From: Pluralibacter sp.
GTDB taxonomy: Bacteria; Pseudomonadota; Gammaproteobacteria; Enterobacterales; Enterobacteriaceae
Assembly (NCBI RefSeq): GCF_019237635.1
Contig: NZ_JAFAGS010000173.1
Coordinates: 1 to 39,931 of the forward strand
Length of the DNA: 39,931 nucleotides
Reading direction: 5' to 3'
Below, one piece after another: positions 19,036-28,002 of the stretch; within the stretch, counting starts at the first letter, position 1, and each line of letters begins with the position of its first letter. The notes under the pieces are model-generated. The model was not told the origin of the DNA. It saw only the letters and a program-made list of their open reading frames with translations, and did no database searches. Made by a program: the position numbers and the translations under genes.

Positions 19036-20467
19036 AGCTACTCTCCAGAAGCGCGCGCTGGCGCAGCAGTGAACAGGGGCGATAGCGTTCCTCGCCGTAA
19101 TGACGCTGCAGGGTATCCAGCAGTTGCAGCACGCGCTGCCAGCCCAGCTGTTCTCCCCACTGCAGCGGGCCGCGCGGGTAGTTGACGCCAAGACGCAGCG
19201 CGGTATTGATATCCGCTTCGCTGGCCACCCCTTTTTGCAGGGCGTCCAGCGCTTCGTTGACCAGCATCGCCAGCGTCCGCCAGACCAGCAGCCCCGGATA
19301 ATCCGCCACCATCAGCACCCGTTTTCCCTGCTGCTGCAGGTGGTACACGGCTTTTTGCGTATCCTGAGGATGATTGCCCGCCGCCGCCGCGATCACCACG
19401 AGGTCGCTCTCGCTGTGATCCATCAGCACCACCGGGCGCTGCAGGCGCGCTGACATCGCCTGCGCGGTTTCGCCTGTCGTAACCGCCAGCACCACGTCGT
19501 CAAGCTCGGTCCACATCGAATTGGTGACAACGTCACGGCTTTGCGTCACCTGCGACGCCGCGAAAGCGCCATCGGCGAGCGCCGTCACCACCACATCCGG
19601 TGCCCCGGCTGGCCAGCGATACACGCCGTGGCCGCTCTTCTTGCCAAAGCGCCCCGCCAGCACCAGCTCCTGCTGCAACAGCGAGGGCAGAAAACGACGC
19701 TCCTGCCAGAAGGCGTTAAACACCGAACAGGTCACCGCAAAGTTGACGTCCTGGCCGATGAGATCGGTCAGCGCCAGCGGCCCCATCGGGAAGCCGCCTG
19801 CTTCATGCAGCGCGGCGTCAATGGTTTCGGGCGATGCCACCTGCTCTTCCAGCGCGCGCCAGGCTTCGGCATAGAACGGCCGCGCCACGCGATTGACGAT
19901 AAAGCCTGGCGTTGACTGGCAACGCACCGGCTGTTTCCCCCACCGCGTCACGCACTGGCACAGTTGCTCAATCACTTCCGTCGACGTCGCCATGCCGCTC
20001 ACCACTTCCACCAGCTTCATCACCGGCGCCGGATTAAAGAAGTGCAGCCCCGCCACGCGCTCCGGGTGTTTTACCCCGGCGGCAATCGCGGTGATGGAGA
20101 TCGAGGAGGTGTTGCTGGTCAGCAGCGTATGCGGCGGACAGATGTCGCCAAGCTGGTTGAACAGCGCTTTTTTGATATCCAGTTTTTCCGCAGCGGCCTC
20201 AATCACCAGGTCAGCCGCGGCGAGAGCGGCAATGTCGGCGACAGGGATAATTCGCGCCAGCGTCCGCTCACTGGCGTCGGCGCAGAGTTTACCGCGCGCC
20301 ACGCGGGCCTCCAGCCGCTGGCGCATCGCGGTGATCGCGCGCGACAGCGCATCGGCGGAGATATCGTGCAACAGCACCTGATGACCGGCGGCGGCGGCCA
20401 CTTCGGCAATCCCGGCACCCATCGTGCCGCTGCCAATCACTGCCACCGTGTTAATCGCAACATTCAT
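19025..20467 (-). CDS. paaH: 3-hydroxyadipyl-CoA dehydrogenase (NAD+)
   Basis: PaaH oxidises 3-hydroxyadipyl-CoA to 3-oxoadipyl-CoA. The 480-residue protein (E. coli 475) has the Rossmann motif GSGTMGAGIAEVAAAAGH near the N terminus, the NAD-binding domain to about residue 190, and HFFNPAPVMKLVEVV (about 140-155) with the catalytic histidine. The first dimerisation domain (about 190-290) contains GGFPMGPLALTDLIGQD and the second (about 380-480) GVNYPRGPLQWGEQLG. The middle part between the two domains diverges most from E. coli. The ATG at 20467 is chosen; GTG at 20473, overlapping the paaG stop, is in frame two codons upstream. The 3' end overlaps paaI. Confidence 0.95.
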   Translation of the reverse strand: MNVAINTVAVIGSGTMGAGIAEVAAAAGHQVLLHDISADALSRAITAMRQRLEARVARGKLCADASERTLARIIPVADIAALAAADLVIEAAAEKLDIKKALFNQLGDICPPHTLLTSNTSSISITAIAAGVKHPERVAGLHFFNPAPVMKLVEVVSGMATSTEVIEQLCQCVTRWGKQPVRCQSTPGFIVNRVARPFYAEAWRALEEQVASPETIDAALHEAGGFPMGPLALTDLIGQDVNFAVTCSVFNAFWQERRFLPSLLQQELVLAGRFGKKSGHGVYRWPAGAPDVVVTALADGAFAASQVTQSRDVVTNSMWTELDDVVLAVTTGETAQAMSARLQRPVVLMDHSESDLVVIAAAAGNHPQDTQKAVYHLQQQGKRVLMVADYPGLLVWRTLAMLVNEALDALQKGVASEADINTALRLGVNYPRGPLQWGEQLGWQRVLQLLDTLQRHYGEERYRPCSLLRQRALLESSYES

Positions 20468-20469
20468 GA

Positions 20470-21258
20470 TCACTTCCCGCTGAACTGAGGTGGACGTTTG
20501 GCGAGAAAGGCGCTGACGCCTTCGCGATAGTCGTCGCTGCGCCCGGCCATCCGCTGATAGTCGCGCTCCAGATCGAGCTGCTGGTCAAGGGTGTGTGTTT
20601 CAGCGGCGTTGATCGCCTGCTTGATAAGCCCCAGTCCAAAGGTCGGCTGCGTCGCCAGATGGCGCGCCAACTGGCTTGCGGTTTCCTGCAGTTGCGCATC
20701 ATCCACCACCTGCCAAATCATGCCCCACTGCTGGGCCTGCTCGGCGCTGAGCTTGTCGCCCAGCAGCGCCAGCGCCATCGCCCGGGCGCGCCCCGCCACC
20801 CGCGGCAACAGCCAGGTGCCGCCGCAATCCGGCACCAGGCCAAGTTTGCTAAAGGCCATCACAAAATTCACCGAGCGGGCGGCGATGACGATATCGCAGC
20901 CCAGCGCCAGTGTCGCGCCCGCCCCTGCCGCCACGCCGTTTACTGCGGCGATCACCGGTTTCGGCAGTTTCGCCAGACGGCGAACTAGCGGGTTATAAAA
21001 GCGCTCGACCGACATCCCGAGATCCGGCGCGGGGCCGTTCGGGTCGACATTGCGGTCATTGAGATCCTGTCCGGCGCAAAAACCGCGCCCGGCGCCGGTA
21101 ATCAGCAGGCAGCGGATCGTCTCGTCGCTCTCCGCCTGCTTCAGACACTCGGCAAGCTGATGATGCATCTCGTCGTTAAAACTGTTCAGGCGATCCGGAC
21201 GGTTCAGCGTCAGGGTCATCACGCCGTGCTCAACGTGGCTCAGAATCAATGCATCCAT
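20470..21258 (-). CDS. paaG: 1,2-epoxyphenylacetyl-CoA isomerase
   Basis: PaaG, of the crotonase family, converts ring-1,2-epoxyphenylacetyl-CoA to the seven-membered oxepin-CoA, and also isomerises a double bond later in the pathway. The 262-residue protein equals the E. coli length. It has the crotonase features GAGRGFCAGQDLNDR (about residues 54-68, oxyanion hole), NGVAAGAGATLALGCDI (about 106-122, second oxyanion-hole glycine) and FSKLGLVPDCGGTWLLPRVAG with the catalytic aspartate in PDCGG. It lies two bases downstream of nothing but the paaF stop on the operon side and is followed immediately by paaH. Confidence 0.96.
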   Translation of the reverse strand: MDALILSHVEHGVMTLTLNRPDRLNSFNDEMHHQLAECLKQAESDETIRCLLITGAGRGFCAGQDLNDRNVDPNGPAPDLGMSVERFYNPLVRRLAKLPKPVIAAVNGVAAGAGATLALGCDIVIAARSVNFVMAFSKLGLVPDCGGTWLLPRVAGRARAMALALLGDKLSAEQAQQWGMIWQVVDDAQLQETASQLARHLATQPTFGLGLIKQAINAAETHTLDQQLDLERDYQRMAGRSDDYREGVSAFLAKRPPQFSGK

Positions 21259-21260
21259 GA

Positions 21261-22028
21261 TTACCGTCCTTTAAATTCGGGTTTGCGTTTGCCAAGAAAT
21301 GCGGCGATCCCTTCCTGGCGATCGTCGGTTGCGCTCAACAGCGTAAACAGCTGGCGTTCCAGTCCCAGACCGGCATACAAGCTCACTTCCTGCGACTGGC
21401 GCAGGGCCTGTTTCGCCGCCTGCAGCGCCAGCGGCGAGTGTTCCGCCATCCGCAGCGCCAGCGCCAGGGCGTATTCCAGCGTCAGCCCGCTGGGATACAC
21501 TTCGCTGACCAGCCCGGCCTGCTGCGCGCGCTTCGCGTCAATGGAATTTCCGGTGAGGATCATCTGGGTCGCCAGCGATTTGCCCACGCAGCGAATCAGG
21601 CGCTGGGTACCGCCTGCGCCAGGCATGATGCCAAGCGTGATTTCCGGCAACCCGAAGCTTGCGTTATCTCCGGCGACGACCACATCGCACAACAAAGCCA
21701 GCTCGCAGCCCGCCCCCAGCGCATAACCGTTAACCGCGGCGATCAGCGGTTTGGTAAACGCGTCAATGCGCGCCCACAGCCGTGGGCGGCCATCGTTGAG
21801 CGTGGCGGGCAGGTCTTTCTCCGCCATCTCCTGTAAATCGGCACCAGCCGCGAAGAAACGCGTATTGCCGCCAATCACGACGGCGCCGACGGCATCATCC
21901 TGCTGCGCGGCTTCCAGCGCTTCGGCAATCTGTGTTAACAGCGCATTGTTCAGCGCATTTCGCGCCTGCGGACGGTTTAGTATCAGTTGCAGCACGCGGC
22001 CGTGGTGAACGCTTAAGAGTTCGCTCAT
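21261..22028 (-). CDS. paaF: 2,3-dehydroadipyl-CoA hydratase
   Basis: PaaF is a crotonase-family hydratase that adds water to 2,3-dehydroadipyl-CoA to make 3-hydroxyadipyl-CoA, the substrate of PaaH. The 255-residue protein has the E. coli length. Crotonase hallmarks include FFAAGADLQEM (about residues 57-67), NGYALGAGCELALLCDVVVA (about 99-118) and LPEITLGIMPGAGGTQRLIR, which contains one of the catalytic glutamates. The start overlaps the paaE stop by four bases (ATGA), and the gene ends two bases before paaG. Confidence 0.96.
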   Translation of the reverse strand: MSELLSVHHGRVLQLILNRPQARNALNNALLTQIAEALEAAQQDDAVGAVVIGGNTRFFAAGADLQEMAEKDLPATLNDGRPRLWARIDAFTKPLIAAVNGYALGAGCELALLCDVVVAGDNASFGLPEITLGIMPGAGGTQRLIRCVGKSLATQMILTGNSIDAKRAQQAGLVSEVYPSGLTLEYALALALRMAEHSPLALQAAKQALRQSQEVSLYAGLGLERQLFTLLSATDDRQEGIAAFLGKRKPEFKGR

Positions 22029-23095
22029 GCCATCCCCTTAGCATCAAAGTCGACTATCACATCAGACGTCACCGGCAACGCCTGACAGCTCAGTACATAA
22101 CCTGCGGCCAGTTCATCCGGCTCAAGGCTATAGTTGGTCGCCATAGAAACTTCCCCGCGCAGCACTTTGCACTTACAGGTGGCGCATACGCCGCCCTTAC
22201 AGGCATACGGCAGGTCAGCGCCCTGGCGCAATGCGGCGTCGAGGATGCTTTCATCATCGGCAGACAAAGTGATATTGCGGTCGCGGCCGTCCTGACGAAT
22301 TACCACCGTCTGCCCCTGGGCATGGACGCTGGCGGCATGACGGACGTGACCGCTCGGGGTATTGAAGCGTTCGAGATGAATCGCTTTGCCCGGCATGCCG
22401 AGGGACAGCAGCGTGGTTTCCGCGTCATCCATCATCGCCGCCGGGCCGCAGATAAAGGCTTCGTCGACCTGGTCGAAGGCGATAAGCGTTTTCGCCAGCG
22501 CCCGCAGCTTTTCGCCGTCGATACGCCCGTGCAACAGTTCGCTGTCGAAGCTCTCCTGGCTGAACAGGCATATCAGTTGCAGGCGGGCGGGCCAGCGGTC
22601 TTTCAGGTCCGCCAGCGCCTGACGAAACATCATGGTCTGGCTGCTGCGATTGCCGTAAATCAGCGTGAACTGGCTGTGCGGCTCTGTCTGCAGGGTCGAT
22701 TCCATAATGGCGAGCATCGGCGTAATGCCGGAGCCTGCGGCAATCGCCAGGTAGCTGCCGGTGCGATCCGGCTGCGGCTGGTAGCCGAAATTGCCCTGCG
22801 GCACCATGACGTCGAGCGTCATACCGGCTTTGATCTGCTCCCGGGCGTAGCGGGAAAAACGCCCGCCATCGATGGCTTTCACCGCGACGCTGATCTCGCC
22901 CGGCACGGCGCGACGGCAGATGGAATAACAGCGGCGCAGCTCTTCGCCCGCCAGCCGCGCTTTCAGCGTCAGGTGCTGGCCGGGACGAAAGGTGTAGGCC
23001 GACTGCAATGCCTGCGGCACGGTAAAGGTAATGGTTACCGCATCGCGGGTTTCCGGTTCCACTTTTGCTACCGTGAGCGAATGAAACGTTGTCAT
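22025..23095 (-). CDS. paaE: Phenylacetyl-CoA epoxidase reductase subunit
   Basis: PaaE passes electrons from NADPH through FAD and a [2Fe-2S] cluster to the diiron subunit PaaA. The 356-residue protein matches E. coli. The N-terminal ferredoxin-reductase domain holds the FAD-binding RRCYSICR (about residues 55-62) and the nucleotide-binding LAIAAGSGITPMLAI and CGPAAMMDD. The plant-type ferredoxin domain at the C terminus has cluster cysteines C299, C304, C307 and C337 (CKGGVCATC and LSCQ). The ATG at 23095 gives the family length; the in-frame extension to 23179 lies inside paaD. The stop overlaps the paaF start by four bases. Confidence 0.97.
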   Translation of the reverse strand: MTTFHSLTVAKVEPETRDAVTITFTVPQALQSAYTFRPGQHLTLKARLAGEELRRCYSICRRAVPGEISVAVKAIDGGRFSRYAREQIKAGMTLDVMVPQGNFGYQPQPDRTGSYLAIAAGSGITPMLAIMESTLQTEPHSQFTLIYGNRSSQTMMFRQALADLKDRWPARLQLICLFSQESFDSELLHGRIDGEKLRALAKTLIAFDQVDEAFICGPAAMMDDAETTLLSLGMPGKAIHLERFNTPSGHVRHAASVHAQGQTVVIRQDGRDRNITLSADDESILDAALRQGADLPYACKGGVCATCKCKVLRGEVSMATNYSLEPDELAAGYVLSCQALPVTSDVIVDFDAKGMA

Positions 23096-23102
23096 GGCAA
23101 CC

Positions 23103-23600
23103 TCAAATACATTTAAAGTAATCAAAGGGTTCACGGCAGCTGTCGCAGCGATACAGCGCTTTACAGGCCGTTGAACCAAATTCGCTGATAAGCGTGGTAT
23201 GGGTGCTGCCGCAGCGCGGACACGCCACCGCCACCGGCATCTGCGCGTGGCAACTGTGGGCCTGCGGTGGGCTGATGCCGTAAACGCGCAGGCGTTCGCG
23301 GGCGTCCGCCGTCATCCAGTCGGTGGTCCACGGCGGATCGAGCTGCAAAACGATATGCACCGGCGTATAGCCATGCGCCGTCAACGTGGCGCGAATCTCG
23401 CCCATCAAATGCTCGGTCGCCGGACAGCCGGAATAGGTCGGCGTAAACCCTACCGCCCATCCCTCGTCCTGCGGCGTAACGCTGCGCACCATCCCCAGAT
23501 CGGTAATGGTCAGCACCGGCACTTCCGGGTCGGGGATCTGGCTTAACAGCGCCCAAATTTGATGGACTTCAGCGGGGGCAATCCCGGCAAGACGTTGCAT
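23103..23600 (-). CDS. paaD: Phenylacetate degradation protein PaaD (Fe-S assembly-type)
   Basis: PaaD is needed for a working phenylacetyl-CoA epoxidase; it is thought to help insert the iron-sulfur cluster, probably into PaaE. The 165-residue protein matches E. coli in length. An N-terminal MIP18/DUF59-like domain (about residues 10-100) has IPDPEVPVLTITDLGMV and the conserved cysteine in YSGCPATEH. The C-terminal zinc-ribbon-like part (about 115-165) has CPRCGSTHT and CDSCREPFDYFKC. It lies 12 bases after paaC and seven bases before paaE. Confidence 0.95.
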   Translation of the reverse strand: MQRLAGIAPAEVHQIWALLSQIPDPEVPVLTITDLGMVRSVTPQDEGWAVGFTPTYSGCPATEHLMGEIRATLTAHGYTPVHIVLQLDPPWTTDWMTADARERLRVYGISPPQAHSCHAQMPVAVACPRCGSTHTTLISEFGSTACKALYRCDSCREPFDYFKCI

Positions 23601-23612
23601 CGCGGCCTCCGG

Positions 23613-24368
23613 TTACCACTGCTGGCTTGGGTAGCTGCGCTGCAGATACTGCATTTCAGCGAGCATCGGCCCCAGATGTTCGGTGTGCAGCCCCTGCTTA
23701 CCGCCGGTGCGGTACGCAGCCTCCTGCGGCACCGTCAGCCCGGCGTCGGCCAGCGCGGCAAAGACCGTCGTTTCCCACTCGTCGCGAAGGCTTGCGGGAT
23801 CCACGGCAATACCCTGTTCACTCAGCTCACGCTCCAGCGCATCGGTATCGAACAACTCGGCGGTAAAGCGCCACAGGTTGTCGACAGCCGCCTGCATCCG
23901 CGCGGATGACAACGCCGTACCGCCGCCCAGACGCTCGACCCAGCCGCGGCTAAAGCGCAGGTGATAGCGCGCCTCTTTGACTGCTTTCGCGGCGATCGCG
24001 GCGAGCTGCGCGTCCTGGCTTTGCATCAACCGGGTAAACAGCGCCACATGCCAGGCATCCATCAACAGTTGGCGCGCCAGGGTATCGGCAAAGTTGCCGT
24101 TCGGCTGTTCGACCAGCAGCACATTGCTGAACTGGCGCTCGTCGCGGCCAAAAGCCAGCGTGTCTTCATCGCCAGCGCCCTGACGCGACGCGGCATAGCT
24201 CAGGAAATTTCGCGCCTGCCCCAGCAGGTCGAGGCCGATGTTCGCCAGCGCCAGATCGATTTCCAGCTCGGGCGCGTGGCCGCACCAGGCGCCGAGACGC
24301 TGGGCAAGCACCAGGCAGTTATCGCCCAGACGCAGGGCATAAGCGGCAATAGGATCGTGATTCTTCAT
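23613..24368 (-). CDS. paaC: Phenylacetyl-CoA epoxidase structural subunit
   Basis: PaaC is the non-catalytic ferritin-like partner that forms the stable PaaAC core of the epoxidase. The 251-residue protein (E. coli 248) is helical, with LEIDLALANIGLDLLGQARNFLSYAA, DAWHVALFTRLMQS and KEARYHLRFSRGWVERLG marking the four-helix-bundle segments. The C-terminal KQGLHTEHLGPMLAEMQYLQR is highly conserved. The ATG at 24368 follows GAGG and is preferred to the in-frame GTG at 24380, which overlaps the paaB stop. It lies eight bases after paaB. Confidence 0.95.
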   Translation of the reverse strand: MKNHDPIAAYALRLGDNCLVLAQRLGAWCGHAPELEIDLALANIGLDLLGQARNFLSYAASRQGAGDEDTLAFGRDERQFSNVLLVEQPNGNFADTLARQLLMDAWHVALFTRLMQSQDAQLAAIAAKAVKEARYHLRFSRGWVERLGGGTALSSARMQAAVDNLWRFTAELFDTDALERELSEQGIAVDPASLRDEWETTVFAALADAGLTVPQEAAYRTGGKQGLHTEHLGPMLAEMQYLQRSYPSQQW

Positions 24369-24376
24369 CAGCCGCC

Positions 24377-24664
24377 TCACATGTGCTCAATGCCGTCGGG
24401 AAGGGTGTAAAACGTCGGATGACGGTACACTTTGCTTTCCGCCGGATCGAAAAACTCACCGCGCTCTTCCGGCTGCGAGGCGACAATTTCGCTGGCCTTC
24501 ACCACCCAGATGGAGCAACCTTCGCTGCGACGGGTGTAGGCGTCTCTGGCGTTTTCCAGCGCCATGCGGTCATCCGCCGCGTGCAGGCTGCCGACATGAC
24601 GATGCGACAGCCCCTGTTTGGTACGTACGAACACTTCATATAACGGCCAGTAAACATTGCTCAT
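24377..24664 (-). CDS. paaB: Phenylacetyl-CoA epoxidase subunit PaaB
   Basis: PaaB is a small subunit that bridges PaaAC heterodimers in the epoxidase complex and is required for activity. The 95-residue protein is nearly identical to the recalled E. coli sequence, beginning MSNVYWPLYEVFVR and ending HPTFYTLPDGIEHM, with the conserved GLSHRHVGSLHA near residue 18 and TRRSEGCSIWVV near 48. The ATG at 24664 gives this length; the in-frame extension to 24736 lies inside paaA. It sits 11 bases after paaA. Confidence 0.97.
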   Translation of the reverse strand: MSNVYWPLYEVFVRTKQGLSHRHVGSLHAADDRMALENARDAYTRRSEGCSIWVVKASEIVASQPEERGEFFDPAESKVYRHPTFYTLPDGIEHM

Positions 24665-24675
24665 CGTTGTTCTCC

Positions 24676-25605
24676 TTATGCGGCGCTGCGGGCCTGTTGT
24701 TTCTTCGCATGTTCCAGCGCGGCTTCGCGCACCCACTCCCCCTCTTCCCAGGCTTTACGCTTGGCGGCCAGACGCTCGTGGTTGCAGATGCCGCGGCCAT
24801 TAATCACCTCGTTAAACTCCTGCCAGTCGATCTCGCCAAAGCGGTAGTGGCCGCTGGCGTCGTCGAAGCGCAGGTCGGCGTCCGGCACGGTCATGCCCAG
24901 CATTTCCACCTGCGGGATGGTGTTGTCGACAAAGCGCTGGCGCAGCTCATCGTTCGAGAAGCGTTTGATTTTCCACGCCAGGCTGCGGGCGCTGTTCGGC
25001 GAACTGTCGTCGTTAGGGCCAAACATCATCAGCGCAGGCCACCAGAACCGGTTAATGGCGTCCTGTAGCATCTGACGCTGCGCGTCATTGCCCTGCGCCA
25101 GCGCCATACAGGCCTCGTAGCCCTGGCGCTGGTGGAAGCTCTCTTCTTTGCAAATTTTCACCATCGCGCGGGCATACGGGCCATAGGAGGTCCGGCACAG
25201 CGCCACCTGGTTGACGATAGCCGCGCCATCCACCAACCAGCCGATAACGCCGATGTCGGCCCAGTTCAGGGTCGGATAGTTAAAGATGGAGGAGTATTTC
25301 ATCTTGCCGTCGAGCATCTTCTGGTAGAGATCTTCGCGGGCGCAGCCCAGCGTCTCCGCGGCGCTGTACAGATACAGGCCGTGCCCGGCTTCATCCTGCA
25401 CTTTCGCCAGCAGAATCGCCTTACGGCGCAGGGTCGGCGCGCGGGTTATCCAGTTACCTTCCGGCAGCATGCCGACAATTTCGGAATGGGCGTGCTGACC
25501 AATCTGGCGGATCAGCGTTTTGCGGTACGCCTCCGGCATCCAGTCCTGCGGCTCGATGGCGGTCTCGGTCTCTATTCGCGCTTCAAAGCGTTGTTCTTCA
25601 GTCAC
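24676..25605 (-). CDS. paaA: Phenylacetyl-CoA epoxidase catalytic diiron subunit
   Basis: PaaA is the oxygenase subunit that epoxidises the aromatic ring of phenylacetyl-CoA using O2 and electrons from PaaE. The 309-residue ferritin-like protein has the E. coli length. The diiron carboxylate and histidine ligands lie in [16 protein letters not shown] (about residues 67-82) and [16 protein letters not shown] (about 150-165). A GTG start at 25605 is chosen because it follows AGGTGA and gives the E. coli N terminus ([10 protein letters not shown]); an in-frame upstream codon at 25659 lies within the operator region. It is the first gene of the paaABCDEFGHIJK operon. Confidence 0.96.
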   Translation of the reverse strand: MTEEQRFEARIETETAIEPQDWMPEAYRKTLIRQIGQHAHSEIVGMLPEGNWITRAPTLRRKAILLAKVQDEAGHGLYLYSAAETLGCAREDLYQKMLDGKMKYSSIFNYPTLNWADIGVIGWLVDGAAIVNQVALCRTSYGPYARAMVKICKEESFHQRQGYEACMALAQGNDAQRQMLQDAINRFWWPALMMFGPNDDSSPNSARSLAWKIKRFSNDELRQRFVDNTIPQVEMLGMTVPDADLRFDDASGHYRFGEIDWQEFNEVINGRGICNHERLAAKRKAWEEGEWVREAALEHAKKQQARSAA

Positions 25606-25629
25606 TTCGTCACCTTTACGATTCAATAA

Positions 25630-25660
25630 TGATTCATAAAACAGATTTTTGTGAATCACT
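25630..25660 (-). promoter_or_regulatory. Candidate PaaX operator at the paaA promoter (Pa)
   Basis: GTGAATCAC at 25651-25659 and TGATTCAT at 25630-25637 are inverted copies of a TGATTCA motif. On the minus strand the first reads GTGATTCACAAAAA, almost the same as the motif in front of paaZ. AT-rich sequence with TATAAAA-type hexamers lies just upstream. PaaX is known to bind TGATTC-containing sites in the E. coli Pa and Pz promoters; mapping to these bases is inference. Confidence 0.65.
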
Positions 25661-25718
25661 TTGTTTTATAAAAGTTACATAATGGTTAAATAAAACCACA
25701 AACATTGTTTGTGTATTC

Positions 25719-25734
25719 TGTGATCTCACTCGCA
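25719..25734. promoter_or_regulatory. Candidate CRP site between paaA and paaZ
   Basis: TGTGA-N6-TCGCA at 25719-25734 differs from the CRP consensus TGTGA-N6-TCACA at one position. It lies near the middle of the paaA-paaZ gap, and the paa promoters are known to need CRP-cAMP in E. coli, so it probably confers catabolite control on one or both. Confidence 0.65.
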
Positions 25735-25835
25735 GAGATAATTCAAAAACCCCTTAAAAACAGCACAATAGCGATAACCACAACGGCGACACAGATCGCA
25801 ATGTTAATAAATTATTAAAATATGAATTGATTTTT

Positions 25836-25850
25836 ATGATTCACAACAAA
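25836..25850 (+). promoter_or_regulatory. Candidate PaaX operator at the paaZ promoter (Pz)
   Basis: ATGATTCACAACAAA at 25836-25850 shares TGATTCACAA with the site in front of paaA. It precedes TATATA (about 25853-25860), a likely -10 region, with TTGATT at 25827-25832 upstream. The position, about 45 bases before the paaZ start codon, suits promoter occlusion by PaaX. Confidence 0.6.
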
Positions 25851-25893
25851 ACTATATATAGTGAAATTACGTAACATATTGCGGAGACAAACG

Positions 25894-27939
25894 ATGCAGC
25901 AGCTAGCCAGTTACTTATCCGGCGCCTGGCAAAATGGCCGGGGCCACGCGCGCACTATTCACCACGCCATCAGCAATGAGGCGTTATGGGAAGTCACCAG
26001 CGACGGGCTGGATATGGCGCAGGCGCGCCGCTATGCCATCGACCACGGCGGTCGCGCGCTGCAGGCGATGACCTTTGTCGAGCGAGCGGCCATGCTGAAA
26101 GCCGTCGCGAAATATTTGCTGGAGCATAAAGAGACGTTCTATGCCCTCTCGGCGCAGACCGGCGCCACCCGCGCCGACAGCTGGGTGGATATCGAAGGCG
26201 GTATCGGCACGCTGTTCACCTATGCCGGGCTTGGTGCCCGCGAGCTGCCGGACGATACGCTGTGGCCGGAAGATGAACTGATCCCGTTGTCCAAAGGCGG
26301 CGGTTTTGCCGCCCGCCACGTACTGACGTCGAAATCCGGCGTTGCGGTACACATCAACGCCTTTAACTTCCCCTGCTGGGGGATGCTGGAAAAACTGGCG
26401 CCGACCTGGCTTGCCGGAATGCCCGCTATCGTGAAACCGGCCACCGCCAGCGCCCAGGTCGCCCAGGCGATGGTCAAAGCCATTGTCGACAGCGGGCTGG
26501 TGCCTGACGGCGCACTGAGCCTGATCTGCGGCGGCGCTGGCAGTCTGCTCGACCACCTCGATTTCCAGGACGTTGTGACCTTCACAGGTTCGGCGCAGAC
26601 CGGTCAGTCGCTGCGTGTTCATCCGAACCTGGTGGCGAATTCGATTCCGTTCACCATGGAAGCTGACTCCCTGAACTGCTGCGTGCTGGGGGATGACGTC
26701 ACGCCGGAGCAGCCGGAGTTTGCCCTGTTTATTCGCGAGGTGGTGCGGGAAATGACGGCGAAAGCCGGGCAAAAATGTACCGCGATACGCCGCATCATCG
26801 TGCCGCAGACGCAGGTGCAGGCGGTCAGCGATGCGCTGGTCGCCCGTTTGCAAGCGGTGCGCGTCGGCGACCCGGCGCAGGACGGGGTAAAAATGGGGGC
26901 GCTTATCAACCACGAACAGCGCGCGGACGTGCAGGAAAAAGTGAACGCGCTTATCGAGGCGGGCTGCGAAATTCGTCTGGGCGGCGTTGCCGACCTGCAG
27001 GCCGCCGGGGCCTTCTTCCCGCCAACCCTGCTGTTCTGCCCGCAGCCGGATGAAACCCCGGCGGCGCACGCCATTGAGGCATTCGGCCCGGTCGCCACGC
27101 TGATGGCTTACCAGCATCGCGAACACGCGCTGCAGCTGGCCCGCGCCGGTCAGGGCAGCCTTGCCGGTACGCTGGTGACGGCGGATGGCGCCCTTGCCCG
27201 CGCGTTTATCCTCGGCGCCGCCCGCGCCCACGGACGTATCCAGGTGCTGAATGAAGAGTCATCAAAAGAGTCGACCGGCCACGGCTCGCCGCTGCCGCAA
27301 CTGCTGCACGGCGGCCCGGGACGCGCAGGCGGCGGCGAAGAGCTTGGCGGTCTGCGGGCGGTGAAGCACTACCTGCAACGCACCGCCGTGCAGGGCAGCC
27401 CGACGATGCTTGCCAGTATCGGTAAGCAGTGGGTGCGCGGCGCGAAGGTTCAGGAGGACCGCATTCACCCGTTCCGCAAATATTTTGAAGAACTGCAGCC
27501 GGGCGATAGCCTGCTGACGCCGCGTCGCACCATGACCGAAGCGGATATCGTCAACTTCGCCTGTCTGAGCGGCGACCATTTCTATGCCCATATGGACAAG
27601 ATTGCCGCTGCCGACTCCATCTTCGGCGAGCGCGTGGTGCACGGCTATTTCGTTATTTCGGCGGCAGCCGGGCTGTTTGTCGACGCAGGCGTCGGCCCGG
27701 TCATCGCCAACTACGGCATGGAAAACCTGCGCTTTATCGAACCGGTTAAACCCGGCGATACCCTCCAGGTGCGGCTGACCTGCAAGCGCAAAACCACCAA
27801 ACGCCAGAAAACCGCCGAAGAGAAACCCACCGGCGTGGTGGAATGGGCGGTTGAAGTGTTCAACCAGCACCAGCAGGCCGTGGCGCTGTACTCCATTCTG
27901 ACGCTGGTCGCCCGCCAGCACGGCGATTTTACGGACTAA
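25894..27939 (+). CDS. paaZ: Bifunctional oxepin-CoA hydrolase / 3-oxo-5,6-dehydrosuberyl-CoA semialdehyde dehydrogenase
   Basis: PaaZ opens the oxepin ring (C-terminal hydratase) and oxidises the resulting aldehyde with NADP+ (N-terminal dehydrogenase). The 681-residue protein has the E. coli length. In the aldehyde dehydrogenase domain (about residues 1-520) E256 (TMEADS) and the nucleophile C295 (GQKCTAIR) fall at the E. coli positions. In the MaoC-like domain (about 530-681) D561 and H566 ([10 protein letters not shown]) are present. The ATG at 25894 follows GGAGAC; GTG at 25861 is in frame but overlaps the promoter. It is transcribed divergently from paaA-K, with PaaX-type motifs at both promoters. 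Confidence 0.97.
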   Translation: MQQLASYLSGAWQNGRGHARTIHHAISNEALWEVTSDGLDMAQARRYAIDHGGRALQAMTFVERAAMLKAVAKYLLEHKETFYALSAQTGATRADSWVDIEGGIGTLFTYAGLGARELPDDTLWPEDELIPLSKGGGFAARHVLTSKSGVAVHINAFNFPCWGMLEKLAPTWLAGMPAIVKPATASAQVAQAMVKAIVDSGLVPDGALSLICGGAGSLLDHLDFQDVVTFTGSAQTGQSLRVHPNLVANSIPFTMEADSLNCCVLGDDVTPEQPEFALFIREVVREMTAKAGQKCTAIRRIIVPQTQVQAVSDALVARLQAVRVGDPAQDGVKMGALINHEQRADVQEKVNALIEAGCEIRLGGVADLQAAGAFFPPTLLFCPQPDETPAAHAIEAFGPVATLMAYQHREHALQLARAGQGSLAGTLVTADGALARAFILGAARAHGRIQVLNEESSKESTGHGSPLPQLLHGGPGRAGGGEELGGLRAVKHYLQRTAVQGSPTMLASIGKQWVRGAKVQEDRIHPFRKYFEELQPGDSLLTPRRTMTEADIVNFACLSGDHFYAHMDKIAAADSIFGERVVHGYFVISAAAGLFVDAGVGPVIANYGMENLRFIEPVKPGDTLQVRLTCKRKTTKRQKTAEEKPTGVVEWAVEVFNQHQQAVALYSILTLVARQHGDFTD

Positions 27940-27955
27940 TCTCGTCGCGTTCTCC

Positions 27956-27981
27956 ACCGGGCGGCGGCGACATCGCCCGGT
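27956..27981 (+). terminator. Possible terminator after paaZ
   Basis: ACCGGGCG (27956-27963) and CGCCCGGT (27974-27981) form an 8-bp GC-rich stem 17 bases past the paaZ stop. There is no T-run after it, so termination would be inefficient or factor-dependent. Confidence 0.4.
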
Positions 27982-27989
27982 TCTGAAGG

Positions 27990-27999
27990 CCCCCCCCCC
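27990..27999 (+). repeat. Ten-base poly-C tract upstream of tynA
   Basis: A run of ten C residues lies between the paaZ hairpin and the FeaR-type sites of tynA, about 120 bases before the start codon. Tracts of this length are prone to slipped-strand change. Confidence 0.7.
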
Positions 28000-28002
28000 A
28001 CT

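Noticed and set aside
18613-19191. Extended 192-residue form of PaaI
   Set aside because: The extra 52 residues lie in another frame of paaH and have no family likeness; ATG at 19035 has a good ribosome binding site and gives the family length.
21932-23116. Long plus-strand reading frame (394 codons) opposite paaE/paaF
   Set aside because: It is antisense to paaE and paaF, whose proteins match known families over their full length; long antisense frames are expected in GC-rich codon usage.
25984-27231. Long minus-strand reading frame (415 codons) opposite paaZ
   Set aside because: Antisense shadow of paaZ, without ribosome binding site or family likeness.
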